Source: Mesorhizobium carmichaelinearum (GTDB lineage Bacteria; Pseudomonadota; Alphaproteobacteria; Rhizobiales; Rhizobiaceae). Taken from it: a stretch of DNA of 64,000 nucleotides. The stretch is taken from assembly GCF_900199455.1 (NCBI RefSeq), contig NZ_FZQR01000011.1, positions 186,001 to 250,000 on the forward strand, read 5' to 3'. Made by a program: the position numbers and the translations under genes. This document shows positions 51,575 to 60,343 of the stretch, one piece after another. Each line of letters begins with the position of its first letter. The first letter of the stretch is position 1. Below the pieces are notes generated by a model, which was not told where the DNA came from, did not search any database, and saw only the letters and a program-made list of their open reading frames with translations.

Positions 51575-52093
51575 GTGAAACGAGTGTTGGGGAATTCCAT
51601 TGGAACGGCACTTGCCTGTTCCATAGCACTCTTGTTTTGCCAGCTTCCGGCGGCAGCCAAGACAGCGGCGCAAGTCGCCGAACTGGCCAAGCAGGCCGAA
51701 GCGGTGCCCGACGAAGGCATCTACCAGATGTATCAGAACCGCTCGTGGCTCTGGGGCCGAAACGGCGCTGGATATTTTGCCGTGCAGCGTCGTCAGTTCA
51801 GCGCCTGGACTTCGGACAAGGGGAAGTTGGGCTACGGTGACGGTATCTGGTTCATTCCTGGAGGAGGCAAGCTTTGCTTCCGTGCGAAATGGCATGGCGC
51901 GGGGGGCGACTCCAACGCCCTCACCTGCTTCGAGCACCGCCAGGCCGGCAAGGTGCTCTTCCAGCGCAAGTTACCGGATGGCGACTGGTACGTCTTCAGG
52001 AGCTCGCATCGCAACTCGGCGGACGAGTTCATGAAATTGAAATACGGCGACTATGTCAGCCGGAAACAGAAACGGATCAAGGCAAGCGAATAA
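51575..52093 (+). CDS. Secreted DUF995 protein (copy 2)
   Basis: 172 residues. Signal peptide TALACSIALLFCQLPAAAKT; mature part with the same pattern as the copy at 46400-46999: MYQNRSWLWGRNGAGYFAVQ, GDGIWFIPGGGKLCFRAKWH, ALTCFEHRQAG, DGDWYVFRSSHRNSADEFMK. Cotranscribed with the GH26-like gene 68 bp upstream is likely, as a strong terminator follows. Function unknown. Confidence 0.8.
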   Translation: MKRVLGNSIGTALACSIALLFCQLPAAAKTAAQVAELAKQAEAVPDEGIYQMYQNRSWLWGRNGAGYFAVQRRQFSAWTSDKGKLGYGDGIWFIPGGGKLCFRAKWHGAGGDSNALTCFEHRQAGKVLFQRKLPDGDWYVFRSSHRNSADEFMKLKYGDYVSRKQKRIKASE

Positions 52094-52121
52094 AGCCTTA
52101 CTATCGGCGGCAAATCGCCGA

Positions 52122-52157
52122 CCAAAGCGCATCGCGTTGATGCGCTTTGGGTCTTTT
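52122..52157 (+). terminator. Intrinsic terminator after DUF995 copy 2
   Basis: CCAAAGCGCATC - GCGTT - GATGCGCTTTGG, a perfect 12-bp stem followed by GTCTTTT, 28 bp after the stop. Confidence 0.88.
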
Positions 52158-52170
52158 CTTGCATGCAGGG

Positions 52171-52277
52171 TGCCAGAGCCGTTCGCCGTTTCACGGAAAC
52201 GGCGAACGGCTCTAACCCTTTGTTTTGACGCAATTCCGAACGGAAAACCGCTCACACTTTTCCTGGAATTGCTCTAA
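52171..52277. repeat. RIME1-like two-palindrome repeat element
   Basis: Contains an 18-bp perfect inverted repeat, AGAGCCGTTCGCCGTTTC (52175-52192) with its complement at 52196-52213 and a 3-nt loop, then a second dyad bounded by GCAATTCC (about 52230) and GGAATTGC (about 52265). About 107 bp with two palindromes matches the described size and form of RIME1, the intergenic mosaic element of rhizobia. The right end reaches the holC stop codon. Confidence 0.7.
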
Positions 52278-52723
52278 GCCTTGCGCTCCCAGCGGCGGTC
52301 TGACGTCTGCTGCCAGTAGGTCACGGCGTGGCCGGCGTCCTTCATCGTCTTCCAATGCCCCCTCGCCGCCTCGACCTGGGCAGTGTCATGGCCATCGAAC
52401 AGGAACACTGCACGCTCGTAGCCGGCGAGGTCTGATGGTACCGCGCCGTCGACCAGGAACCTGATTTTGGCTTCGTTTGGATTGCTGTCGCCGGTGGTCA
52501 ACAAGACAGGCTGTTCGGTGGGATAGGCCTCGCGATCGGTCGCGTGCGCCAGGAAGGAATCGTCGCGGAAGGTCCACAGATGCTGGTCGAGCGCGTCGCG
52601 CCGTTCCTCGGTGCCGGTCTGCACGACGGCGCGCCAGCCACGATCGACGCTGCGCTCGAGCAGGCCCGGCAGCGCATCCTCCAGCGTCGATTCGGTCAGG
52701 TGATAGAACAGCACATCAGCCAT
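52274..52723 (-). CDS. holC: DNA polymerase III chi subunit
   Basis: 149 residues. HolC links the clamp loader to single-strand-binding protein. The sequence MADVLFYHLTESTLEDALPG, LLERSVDRGWRAVVQTG and LDQHLWTFRDDSFLAHA, followed by FLFDGHDTAQVEAARGHWK, is typical of the alphaproteobacterial form. It starts 9 nt after the pepA stop, and pepA-holC is a common pair. Confidence 0.9.
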   Translation of the reverse strand: MADVLFYHLTESTLEDALPGLLERSVDRGWRAVVQTGTEERRDALDQHLWTFRDDSFLAHATDREAYPTEQPVLLTTGDSNPNEAKIRFLVDGAVPSDLAGYERAVFLFDGHDTAQVEAARGHWKTMKDAGHAVTYWQQTSDRRWERKA

Positions 52724-52732
52724 GGATCAAAG

Positions 52733-54247
52733 TCAGCTCTCGTAGTGATCGCGCACCAGCCGGTCGAGCAGCCGCACGCCGAAGCCTGAACCCCAGGACT
52801 GGTTGATCTCGTTCGATGGCGAACCCATGGCCGTACCGGCAATGTCGAGATGCGCCCAGGGCGTGTCCTTGACGAAGCGCTGCAGGAATTGTGCGGCGAT
52901 GATGGCGCCGCCATAGCGGCCGCCGATGTTCTTCATGTCCGCGTTCTTGGAATCGATCAGCTTGTCGTATTCGGCGCCAAGCGGCATGCGCCACAGCCGC
53001 TCCTGCGTCGCCTGCCCCGCCGCCGCCAGCCTTTCCGCCAGTTCGTCATTGTTGGAGAACAGGCCGGCATAATGCAGGCCGAGCGCGACCATGATGGCGC
53101 CGGTCAGCGTCGCCAGATTGACCATGAATTTCGGCTGGAAGCGGTCGTTGCAGTACCACAGCGCGTCGGCCAGCACGAGGCGGCCCTCGGCATCGGTGTT
53201 GAGCACCTCGATGGTTTGGCCCGACATCGAGGTGACGATGTCGCCGGGGCGCTGGGCATGGCCGTCGACGGCGTTTTCGACCAGGCCGATGATGCCAACC
53301 ACATTGGCTTTCGCCTTGCGCGCGGCCAAGGCGTGCATCAGCCCGGTTACCGCGGCGGCACCACCCATATCGCCCTTCATGTCCTCCATGCCCGATGCCG
53401 GCTTCATCGAATTGCCGCCGGTGTCGAAGGTGACGCCCTTGCCGACGAAGGCGACCGGGCTGTCCTTGGGTTTGCCGCCACTCCACTGCATGACGGCCAT
53501 GCGCGCGCCACGCGGCGAGCCTTGCGCGACGCCGAGCAGCGAACCCATGCCGAGCTTCTTCATTTCCTTTTCGGTCAGGATCTCGACCTTGACGCCGAGC
53601 GTCTCGAGTTCCTTGGCACGGGCCGCGAACTCGATCGGTCCCAGCATATTTGCCGGTTCGTTGACGAGGTCGCGCGCCAGAAGCACGCCGTCGATCACCG
53701 CCTCGGCATCCGCGAAGGCCTTCTTGGCGCCTGCCGGGTCGGCGGTGTGGATGGTTACCTTGACCGGCTTCTTCGGATCGGCCTTTGCGTCATCCTTGTC
53801 CTTCCTGGTCTTGTACTTGTCGAAGGAATAGCTGCGCAGCAGGATGCCTGCCGCAAGGTTGGCGGCATCCTTGCCATCCGCCGAGGCGCCGACCAGATCG
53901 AGCACCACTGAAACGTCGGTTGCCTTGCGCAGCGACGCTGCAATGGTGCCGCCCAGTTTCAGCCAGGCATATTCATCGAGCCCCGCCGCCTTGCCGGCAC
54001 CGACTGCGACCAGCCTGTCGAGCGACGTTGCTTCCGGCGCCAGAATCTCGACGACGCCGGCGAACTTGCCGGTGAACTCGGCCACCGGAAAGGCCCGTTC
54101 CAGCGACTTGCCGGGATCGTAAGCCCTGGCCGCGTCGCTCAGGCCGCCGTCATCCGCCGACAGCACGAAGACGGTGCCCTTCCTGCTCGCCGCCGTCTGA
54201 GGCGCGGCGAATTTTGCAAAGGCGATCGACGGTCTCGGGTTCATCAT
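52733..54247 (-). CDS. pepA: Leucyl aminopeptidase (cytosol aminopeptidase, M17)
   Basis: 504 residues from ATG 54247. The M17 signature NTDAEGRLVL and the metal-binding block VGKGVTFDTGGNSMKPASGM, followed by MEDMKGDMGGAAAV, mark a two-metal aminopeptidase that removes N-terminal residues. The frame is open upstream to 54391 but lacks homology there. A Met at 54244 is an alternative start. Forms a unit with holC. Confidence 0.95.
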   Translation of the reverse strand: MMNPRPSIAFAKFAAPQTAASRKGTVFVLSADDGGLSDAARAYDPGKSLERAFPVAEFTGKFAGVVEILAPEATSLDRLVAVGAGKAAGLDEYAWLKLGGTIAASLRKATDVSVVLDLVGASADGKDAANLAAGILLRSYSFDKYKTRKDKDDAKADPKKPVKVTIHTADPAGAKKAFADAEAVIDGVLLARDLVNEPANMLGPIEFAARAKELETLGVKVEILTEKEMKKLGMGSLLGVAQGSPRGARMAVMQWSGGKPKDSPVAFVGKGVTFDTGGNSMKPASGMEDMKGDMGGAAAVTGLMHALAARKAKANVVGIIGLVENAVDGHAQRPGDIVTSMSGQTIEVLNTDAEGRLVLADALWYCNDRFQPKFMVNLATLTGAIMVALGLHYAGLFSNNDELAERLAAAGQATQERLWRMPLGAEYDKLIDSKNADMKNIGGRYGGAIIAAQFLQRFVKDTPWAHLDIAGTAMGSPSNEINQSWGSGFGVRLLDRLVRDHYES

Positions 54248-54608
54248 GTCCTGCTTTCGGGGATTGCGCAATGGTACGCGAAGCGGTTTGAAACGATCCG
54301 CGACATTTGGTCGTTTTCCGGCATTTGGCAAGACTTTGCCAAAATGGCTACCCATATGACAGTTGGAATCGATGGCGATTCGTCGCGGCACGGCCCCGCT
54401 TCATGCCGCAACCTGTTGTTAACCATCGATGTTTTCCCTTTCTTATCCATTCCCTCCGACACTCCGGTCCATTGCGGCACGCGACGTGGGACCGGAACCG
54501 GATCGCCTGCCTGATCGAGCCCATCGGAGCCAGTTGTGCGGGCGCCGCCGGGCGGCTACCCTTAGCGTGGTGGCATGATGCCGTTCGAGCAAATCGAGTA
54601 AAGCCTTC
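54248..54608. other. 361-bp divergent gap between pepA and lptF
   Basis: No gene supported. It must contain the promoters for pepA-holC (leftward) and the lptFGD operon (rightward). No repeat or named operator was recognised. Confidence 0.5.
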
Positions 54609-55811
54609 ATGAAGGTCGTTGAACGCTACATCATGCGCCGCGCTTTCGTGGTCTTCCTGGCAGCGCTGGTCTGGACGCTGGCCATCGTGTGGACCACGCA
54701 GGTGCTGGCCAAGATCGATCTGGTTACCGACAGCGGCCAGTCGTCGCTGACCTTCTTCGAGGTCGCCGCCCTCATTCTTCCCTCGATCATCCCGATCGTC
54801 GTGCCTTTCGCATTGGTGGTGGCGGTCGCCCAGACACTCAGTGTCATGAATTCGGATTCCGAACTGGCCGTCGTCAACGCCGCCGGCGCCTCGCGCTGGA
54901 CGATCGTGCGGCCAATCATGCTTCTGGCCCTCGCAGCCAGCGTTTTTTCCTTTGCCGTCGACAATGGCATCGACCCCTATGCACGGCAGAAGAACCGCGC
55001 CCTGGTGGCGGAGTCGCGCGCCGATCTGTTGTCGTTGATCATCCAGGAAGGCACGTTCCGCAAGATCGAGGAGGGGCTGTTCCTGCAGATTGGCGAGCGG
55101 CTTCCCGATAACAAGCTGGGCGGCATCTTCGTCGCCGATTCGCGTGAGGAAGGCGTCAATCTCGTCTATTACGCCAAGACCGGCAGCGTCGTCGAACGCG
55201 GCGGCGAAAAGGTGCTGATGATGAATGACGGCGTCATCCACCGCAAAACGCTGACCGGCGACCTCAGTGTCATCCGGTTCACGTCCTATGCCTTCGACAT
55301 GTCGGCCTTCATGGCGGCGGCCTCCGAAGTGACGCTGCTGCCGAAGGACCAGACAACCCAGTACCTGCTCAATCCAAGCCCCAACGACAAGAATTTTCAG
55401 CAAAACCCGCAGCAGTATCGGGCCGAGGTCGACCAACGATTTTCGGAATGGCTGTATTCCATGGTGTTCGCGCTGATCGCGCTTGCGGTCGCAGGCGATG
55501 CGCGCTCGCATCGCGAGGCACGCGTCAATCCTTTGATCACGGCCATCACCATATCGCTGTTCGTGCGCTGGCTGGGTTTCTTTGCCGCCAGCAAGGCCGA
55601 TGAAGTGCCGCAATATGCCTATATGGTCTATGGCGTGCCCATCGTGGCTTCGGCAGTGGCGATCTGGTTCATCGTGTCGAACCGGACCATGGAACTGCCG
55701 GTGGCCTGGGCGGACTGGATGACGAACATTGCCGGCCGCGTCGGTGACGGCTGGAACGCCCTCAAGCTGCGTTGGTCCAGGCGCGGCACTTCAGGCCAGG
55801 AGATCGGCTGA
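54609..55811 (+). CDS. lptF: LPS export ABC transporter permease LptF
   Basis: 400 residues, inner membrane. Six helices around a periplasmic beta-jellyroll domain: VERYIMRRAFVVFLAALVWT at the start, ARQKNRALVAESRADLLSLI before the periplasmic domain, and GDARSHREARVNPLITAITI at the return. LptF and LptG form the membrane core of the LptB2FG LPS extractor. Its TGA shares one base with the lptG start. Confidence 0.93.
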   Translation: MKVVERYIMRRAFVVFLAALVWTLAIVWTTQVLAKIDLVTDSGQSSLTFFEVAALILPSIIPIVVPFALVVAVAQTLSVMNSDSELAVVNAAGASRWTIVRPIMLLALAASVFSFAVDNGIDPYARQKNRALVAESRADLLSLIIQEGTFRKIEEGLFLQIGERLPDNKLGGIFVADSREEGVNLVYYAKTGSVVERGGEKVLMMNDGVIHRKTLTGDLSVIRFTSYAFDMSAFMAAASEVTLLPKDQTTQYLLNPSPNDKNFQQNPQQYRAEVDQRFSEWLYSMVFALIALAVAGDARSHREARVNPLITAITISLFVRWLGFFAASKADEVPQYAYMVYGVPIVASAVAIWFIVSNRTMELPVAWADWMTNIAGRVGDGWNALKLRWSRRGTSGQEIG

Positions 55812-56893
55812 TGGGCTGGACGCTGGGCCGTTACTTCTTCTTCCGCTACGTCACGATCACGATCTGGTTCTTCCTGGGCCTGCTGGCGCTGGTGTTCCTG
55901 ATCGATTTCACCGAGCTGTCCGGCCGCACCACCGGCCTGCCCGGCTTCACCTACGGAACGGCGGTGGCCATTTCGGGCCTTCGCATGCCGATGATCATGC
56001 TGCAGACGGTGCCGTTTGTCGGCCTGTTCTCGGCAATGGCGACACTGGTTTCGCTCAACCGTCGCTACGAATTGGTCATCGCGCGGTCCGCCGGCGTTTC
56101 CGCCTGGCAATTCCTTTTGCCATGCTGCGTCGGAGCGTTGCTGTTCGGCTTTGTGTCGGTCGGGCTCATCAACCCGCTCGCCGCGCACGCCTTCTCCTTG
56201 TCCGAGCAGATCGAGACGCAGTTGCGCTCCGGCAAATCAAATACGGTTTCGGCCGATGCCGCCCCCTGGATTCGCCAGAAAACCGGCACCGGCGACACCA
56301 TCATCGGCGCGCGGGCCATCCTCAACCAGGGCCTGGAGATGTCCGACGCCGTCTTTTTCGTCCTCGACCAGCAAGGCAACATCGTCGAGCGCAAGGATGC
56401 CGCGCGTGCTTACCTGCGGGATGGCTATTGGGATTTGCAGGATGTGAAGACCTTCAGGAACGGCACCATCCAGCCCGCGGCAAGCGATCGTGTGCCGACC
56501 AATCTGAAGCCTGAATTCGTGCAAGAGCGGCTGGCGCGCCCGGAGACCATTCCGTTCTACGACCTGCCTGGAAAAATCGAGGTTGCCCGTTCCTTCGGCC
56601 TCAAGGCAAATGCGTTTGCCATGCAGTTTGATTCGCTGGTGGCGTTGCCGTTCCTCCTCGTCGCCATGACGCTGATTGCGGCAACAGTTTCAATGCGATT
56701 TGCGAGGATGGGACAATCGGCAACGATGATTCTGGGTGGCGTCGTTGCCGGGTTTCTGCTTTATGTCGTTTCGGTGCTGGTGAAGGCATTCGGCGTGGCG
56801 GGGTTCGTGCCGACCGCCATAGCCGCCTGGGTGCCGGTCGTGGTAGCTATGTTCTTCGGGGTGACTTTCCTGCTATACAAGGAAGACGGCTAG
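55811..56893 (+). CDS. lptG: LPS export ABC transporter permease LptG
   Basis: 360 residues. Starts MGWTLGRYFFFRYVTITIWF, the family start; same topology as LptF (RRYELVIARSAGVSAWQFLL loop, LINPLAAHAFSLSEQIETQL into the periplasmic domain, MRFARMGQSATMILGGVVAG near the end). Overlaps lptF and lptD by one base each, so the three are translationally linked. Confidence 0.93.
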   Translation: MGWTLGRYFFFRYVTITIWFFLGLLALVFLIDFTELSGRTTGLPGFTYGTAVAISGLRMPMIMLQTVPFVGLFSAMATLVSLNRRYELVIARSAGVSAWQFLLPCCVGALLFGFVSVGLINPLAAHAFSLSEQIETQLRSGKSNTVSADAAPWIRQKTGTGDTIIGARAILNQGLEMSDAVFFVLDQQGNIVERKDAARAYLRDGYWDLQDVKTFRNGTIQPAASDRVPTNLKPEFVQERLARPETIPFYDLPGKIEVARSFGLKANAFAMQFDSLVALPFLLVAMTLIAATVSMRFARMGQSATMILGGVVAGFLLYVVSVLVKAFGVAGFVPTAIAAWVPVVVAMFFGVTFLLYKEDG

Positions 56894-59319
56894 TGAGGGA
56901 GGCGTTTTTGCCCAGCAACAGGCAGGCCAATTTGGCGCGCCTCTATGCGGCGAGCGCCTTGGCGTGCCTGCTTGCCTGCGCCGTGCCATTGCCCGCGTTC
57001 GCGCAGGAAGTCGGCAAGATGGCGACCAATGTTCCGTCCGGCTCGCAGATGCTGCTGGCCGCCGACACACTGGAGTACAACAACGACAACCAGACGGTGA
57101 CCGCCGTCGGCGGCGTGCAGATCGACTATGGCGGCAACCGCCTCGTCGCCCAGAAGGTCGTATATGACCGCAACACCAAGCGGATGGTTGCCACCGGCAA
57201 TGTTGAGATCGTCAACAGCGACGGCACCAAGATCAATTCGCAGCATATCGATATCACCGACGATTTCGCCGACGGTTTCGTCAACGCACTGCGCGTTGAA
57301 ACCATCGACAAGGCCTATTTCGCCGCCGAAAGCGCCGAGCGCATGGGCGGCGTGCTGACCACATTCCACAATGGCGTCTATACCGCCTGCGAACCGTGCG
57401 AGGACAAGCCCGACAAGGCGCCGACCTGGCGCGTGAAGGCCAGGAAGATCATCTGGAACGGCGAGAAGAAGACGGTTCGCTTCGAGAATGCGAATTTCGA
57501 ATTCTTCGGCTTCCCGCTCGCCTACCTGCCGGCGTTCGAGATCGCCGACCCGACGGTGAAGCGCAAGAGCGGCTTCCTGATCCCGGGGATCAGCTACAAC
57601 AGCCACCTGGGATACAGCGTCAAGGTTCCCTATTATTTCGCCCTTTCGCCGACTTATGACCTGACGGTGACGGGAAGCGGCTACACCAAGCAGGGCTTCC
57701 TCGGAGAGGCCGAGTGGCGCCAGCGCTTCAACAATGGCGCATACAGTTTGAAGATCGCCGGAATCCAGCAGCGGGATCCGGACGCCTTCATCGACAGCGC
57801 CGGGCGCAACGTCGATTCGGGCGCGGCGGGCGATCCCAACAAATTCCGCGGCATGATGGGCACGCAAGGCCAGTTCGCCATCAACGAACGCTGGAATTTC
57901 GGCTGGGACGTGCTGCTGCAGACCGACAAGGACTTCTCGAGCACCTACAACATCGACAAGTACAATGCCGGCGTCCATCAGTCGGCGGTCTACCTGACAG
58001 GTCTCAATGGCCGCAACTACTTCGATGTGCGCGCCATGCACTTCGACGTGCAGGAAAATACACTCAACAGCAATATCGCCGCGCGCAGCAACCAGCAGCC
58101 ATGGGTGCTGCCGTCGCTTGACTACGCCTATATCCCCGACGCGCCGCTGGCCGGCGGCCAGCTGTCGCTCAACGTCAACACGCGGGTCCTGCGCCGGAAC
58201 CAGCTCGATCAGACTTTCAACGTCCCTTACAACGACGGCACGCCCGTGCAGCGCGTGCGCGGCATTGAAGGCGAATCCGGCCGTCTCACTGCCGAGACCG
58301 AGTGGAAGCGGACGTTCGTCACCGACGACGGACTGGTGCTGACACCGCTGCTGGCGCTGCAGGGCGACGTGGACTACCTCAATGCGTCATCGGGTTCGCT
58401 CGCAGCCATCAACCAGATGGCGGCGAATCCGCTGATAAATGCCAACGATGATATGCGGTCGTCGTTTGCCCGTTACATGGCAACAGCGGGCCTCGAAATG
58501 CGCTGGCCGATGCTGTTTTCGCTTGCCAGCGGATCGAGCCATGTCATCGAGCCGATGGCGCAGGTGTTTCTGCGCCCCAACGAACAGTATGTCGGCGGCC
58601 TCGCTGTTCCCAATGAAGACGCCCAGAGCATGGTGTTCGACGCGACCACGCTCTTCGAGCGCGACAAGTTCTCCGGTTACGACCGCATCGAAGGCGGTTC
58701 GCGCGCCAATGTCGGCGTCCGCTATTCCGGCTCCTATATCAACGGCTGGGGCACCAACGCGATTTTCGGCCAGTCCTATCAGATTGGCGGCGAGAACTCG
58801 TTCGCCGAGCCGGATCTGGTCAATGTCGGCGCCTATTCGGGCCTGCAGACCACCAAGTCCGACTATGTCGGCCTGTTTGGCGTCAACAGCCCGAACGGAT
58901 TTGCAGCCTCCGTCAGCGGCCGCTTCGACGAACAGACCTTCGAGATGCGCCGCGCCGAGTTCAAGGCCGCCTATTCAGGCCTGCCGGTGTCGCTCAGCGC
59001 CAAATACGCCTTCATCCAGGCCCAGCCGCTCTACGGTTTCACCACCGACCGTCACGAGGTCACGCTGGGTGCATCGACGCACCTTGCCCAGAACTGGCGC
59101 GTGTTCGGGACAGGAACCTATGATCTGCAGGAAAGCCTGCTGGTCAAGGATGGGGTCGGCTTCGCCTACAACGATTCCTGCTTCACCTATCTGATGACGT
59201 ACTCGCAGTCGCGTGACCTGAACACCAGGGAAGTGACGCAGAGCATCGGCTTCAACCTGTCGTTCCGCACCCTCGGCGACTTCGGCTCGTCGACCAGCGC
59301 AATCGACACCATCCAGTAG
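56893..59319 (+). CDS. lptD: LPS assembly outer membrane protein LptD
   Basis: 808 residues. Signal peptide (LYAASALACLLACAVPLPAF, cleavage after AFA), a periplasmic OstA/LptA-like beta-jellyroll (LAADTLEYNNDNQTVTAVGG, NRLVAQKVVYDRNTKRMVAT), then a large beta-barrel. It inserts LPS into the outer leaflet with LptE. The first Cys pair, CEPCEDKPD, is the usual place of disulfide-forming cysteines. GTG start inside the lptG stop; TTG 56908 is possible. Confidence 0.93.
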   Translation: MREAFLPSNRQANLARLYAASALACLLACAVPLPAFAQEVGKMATNVPSGSQMLLAADTLEYNNDNQTVTAVGGVQIDYGGNRLVAQKVVYDRNTKRMVATGNVEIVNSDGTKINSQHIDITDDFADGFVNALRVETIDKAYFAAESAERMGGVLTTFHNGVYTACEPCEDKPDKAPTWRVKARKIIWNGEKKTVRFENANFEFFGFPLAYLPAFEIADPTVKRKSGFLIPGISYNSHLGYSVKVPYYFALSPTYDLTVTGSGYTKQGFLGEAEWRQRFNNGAYSLKIAGIQQRDPDAFIDSAGRNVDSGAAGDPNKFRGMMGTQGQFAINERWNFGWDVLLQTDKDFSSTYNIDKYNAGVHQSAVYLTGLNGRNYFDVRAMHFDVQENTLNSNIAARSNQQPWVLPSLDYAYIPDAPLAGGQLSLNVNTRVLRRNQLDQTFNVPYNDGTPVQRVRGIEGESGRLTAETEWKRTFVTDDGLVLTPLLALQGDVDYLNASSGSLAAINQMAANPLINANDDMRSSFARYMATAGLEMRWPMLFSLASGSSHVIEPMAQVFLRPNEQYVGGLAVPNEDAQSMVFDATTLFERDKFSGYDRIEGGSRANVGVRYSGSYINGWGTNAIFGQSYQIGGENSFAEPDLVNVGAYSGLQTTKSDYVGLFGVNSPNGFAASVSGRFDEQTFEMRRAEFKAAYSGLPVSLSAKYAFIQAQPLYGFTTDRHEVTLGASTHLAQNWRVFGTGTYDLQESLLVKDGVGFAYNDSCFTYLMTYSQSRDLNTREVTQSIGFNLSFRTLGDFGSSTSAIDTIQ

Positions 59320-59409
59320 CCGGCGAGACATCGTTTCGCCGCATAGGGCTGGCACGGATTCGCGCACCCGGGAGAGGACGAAATTGGGCGGAACCGGGAT
59401 AGAATTGGG

Positions 59410-60342
59410 ATGCTAATGATGAGGAAATACCTCTTTTCAGCAGGGTTCGCGCTGCTTGTGGCGGCGACATCCGTGTCGATGACCGTCATGACGCCGCCGG
59501 CTTTTGCCAGCGAGATCAAGTACGTCGTCAACGACATACCCGTCACGTCAGGCGATATCGCGCACCGCGCCGCCTTTTTGAAGCTGCAGCGCAAGAAGGG
59601 CGATGCCGCCCAGGAAATGATCGACCAGACGCTGCGCCTTGCCGAAGCCAAGCGGCTTGGCATCCGTATCAGCGACGCCCAGGTCGAGGCCGCCTATCAG
59701 CGCTTTGCCACCAACAACAAGATGCAGCTCAGCCAGCTTGATGGCGTGATGGAGAAATCCGGCGTCGGCAAGGACCATTTCAAGGAGTTTATCCGCGCCC
59801 AGATGGCCTGGAACCAGGCCTTGAGTGCGCGTTACCATTCCGGCGAAGGCGGCAGCGTGACCGAACAGGACGCGGTCCGGCGCATGCTCGACAAGGGCGG
59901 GGCCAAACCGAGCGCCACCGAGTACATGCTGCAGCAGGTCATCTTCGTTGTGCCGGCCGCCGAACGCAGCGCGACGCTGGCCAAGCGCAAGCGCGAGGCC
60001 GATGCCATGCGCGCCCGCTTCAACGGCTGCAACACGACGCGCGAATTCGCCAAGGGCCTCATCGACGTCACCGTTCGCGATCTGGGCCGGGTGCTGGCGC
60101 CGCAATTGCCGCCGGACTGGGCCGAACAGATCAAGGCGACCAAGGTCGGTGGCGCCACCGTCACACGCGAGACCGAGCGCGGCGTCGAGTTCATCGGTAT
60201 CTGCTCATCGCGCGAAGTGTCGGACGACAAGACAGCGCAGATGGTGTTCCAGAGCGAAGGCTCCAACGACAAGGCGGCTGACGATCTGAGCAAGAAATAT
60301 GTCGACGAGCTGAAGGCGAAAGCCCGTATCGTCAAGCGCTGA
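59410..60342 (+). CDS. SurA-like periplasmic chaperone/peptidyl-prolyl isomerase
   Basis: 310 residues. Signal peptide up to PPAFAS, then the SurA N-terminal chaperone helices (IKYVVNDIPVTSGDIAHRAA, MIDQTLRLAEAKRLGIRISD, VEAAYQRFATNNKMQLSQLD) and a region in the position of a parvulin domain (EYMLQQVIFVVPAAERSATL). It is shorter than E. coli SurA, which has two parvulin domains. Location between lptD and pdxA matches the E. coli lptD-surA-pdxA-rsmA order and supports a role in outer-membrane protein folding. Confidence 0.85.
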   Translation: MLMMRKYLFSAGFALLVAATSVSMTVMTPPAFASEIKYVVNDIPVTSGDIAHRAAFLKLQRKKGDAAQEMIDQTLRLAEAKRLGIRISDAQVEAAYQRFATNNKMQLSQLDGVMEKSGVGKDHFKEFIRAQMAWNQALSARYHSGEGGSVTEQDAVRRMLDKGGAKPSATEYMLQQVIFVVPAAERSATLAKRKREADAMRARFNGCNTTREFAKGLIDVTVRDLGRVLAPQLPPDWAEQIKATKVGGATVTRETERGVEFIGICSSREVSDDKTAQMVFQSEGSNDKAADDLSKKYVDELKAKARIVKR

Positions 60343-60343
60343 C

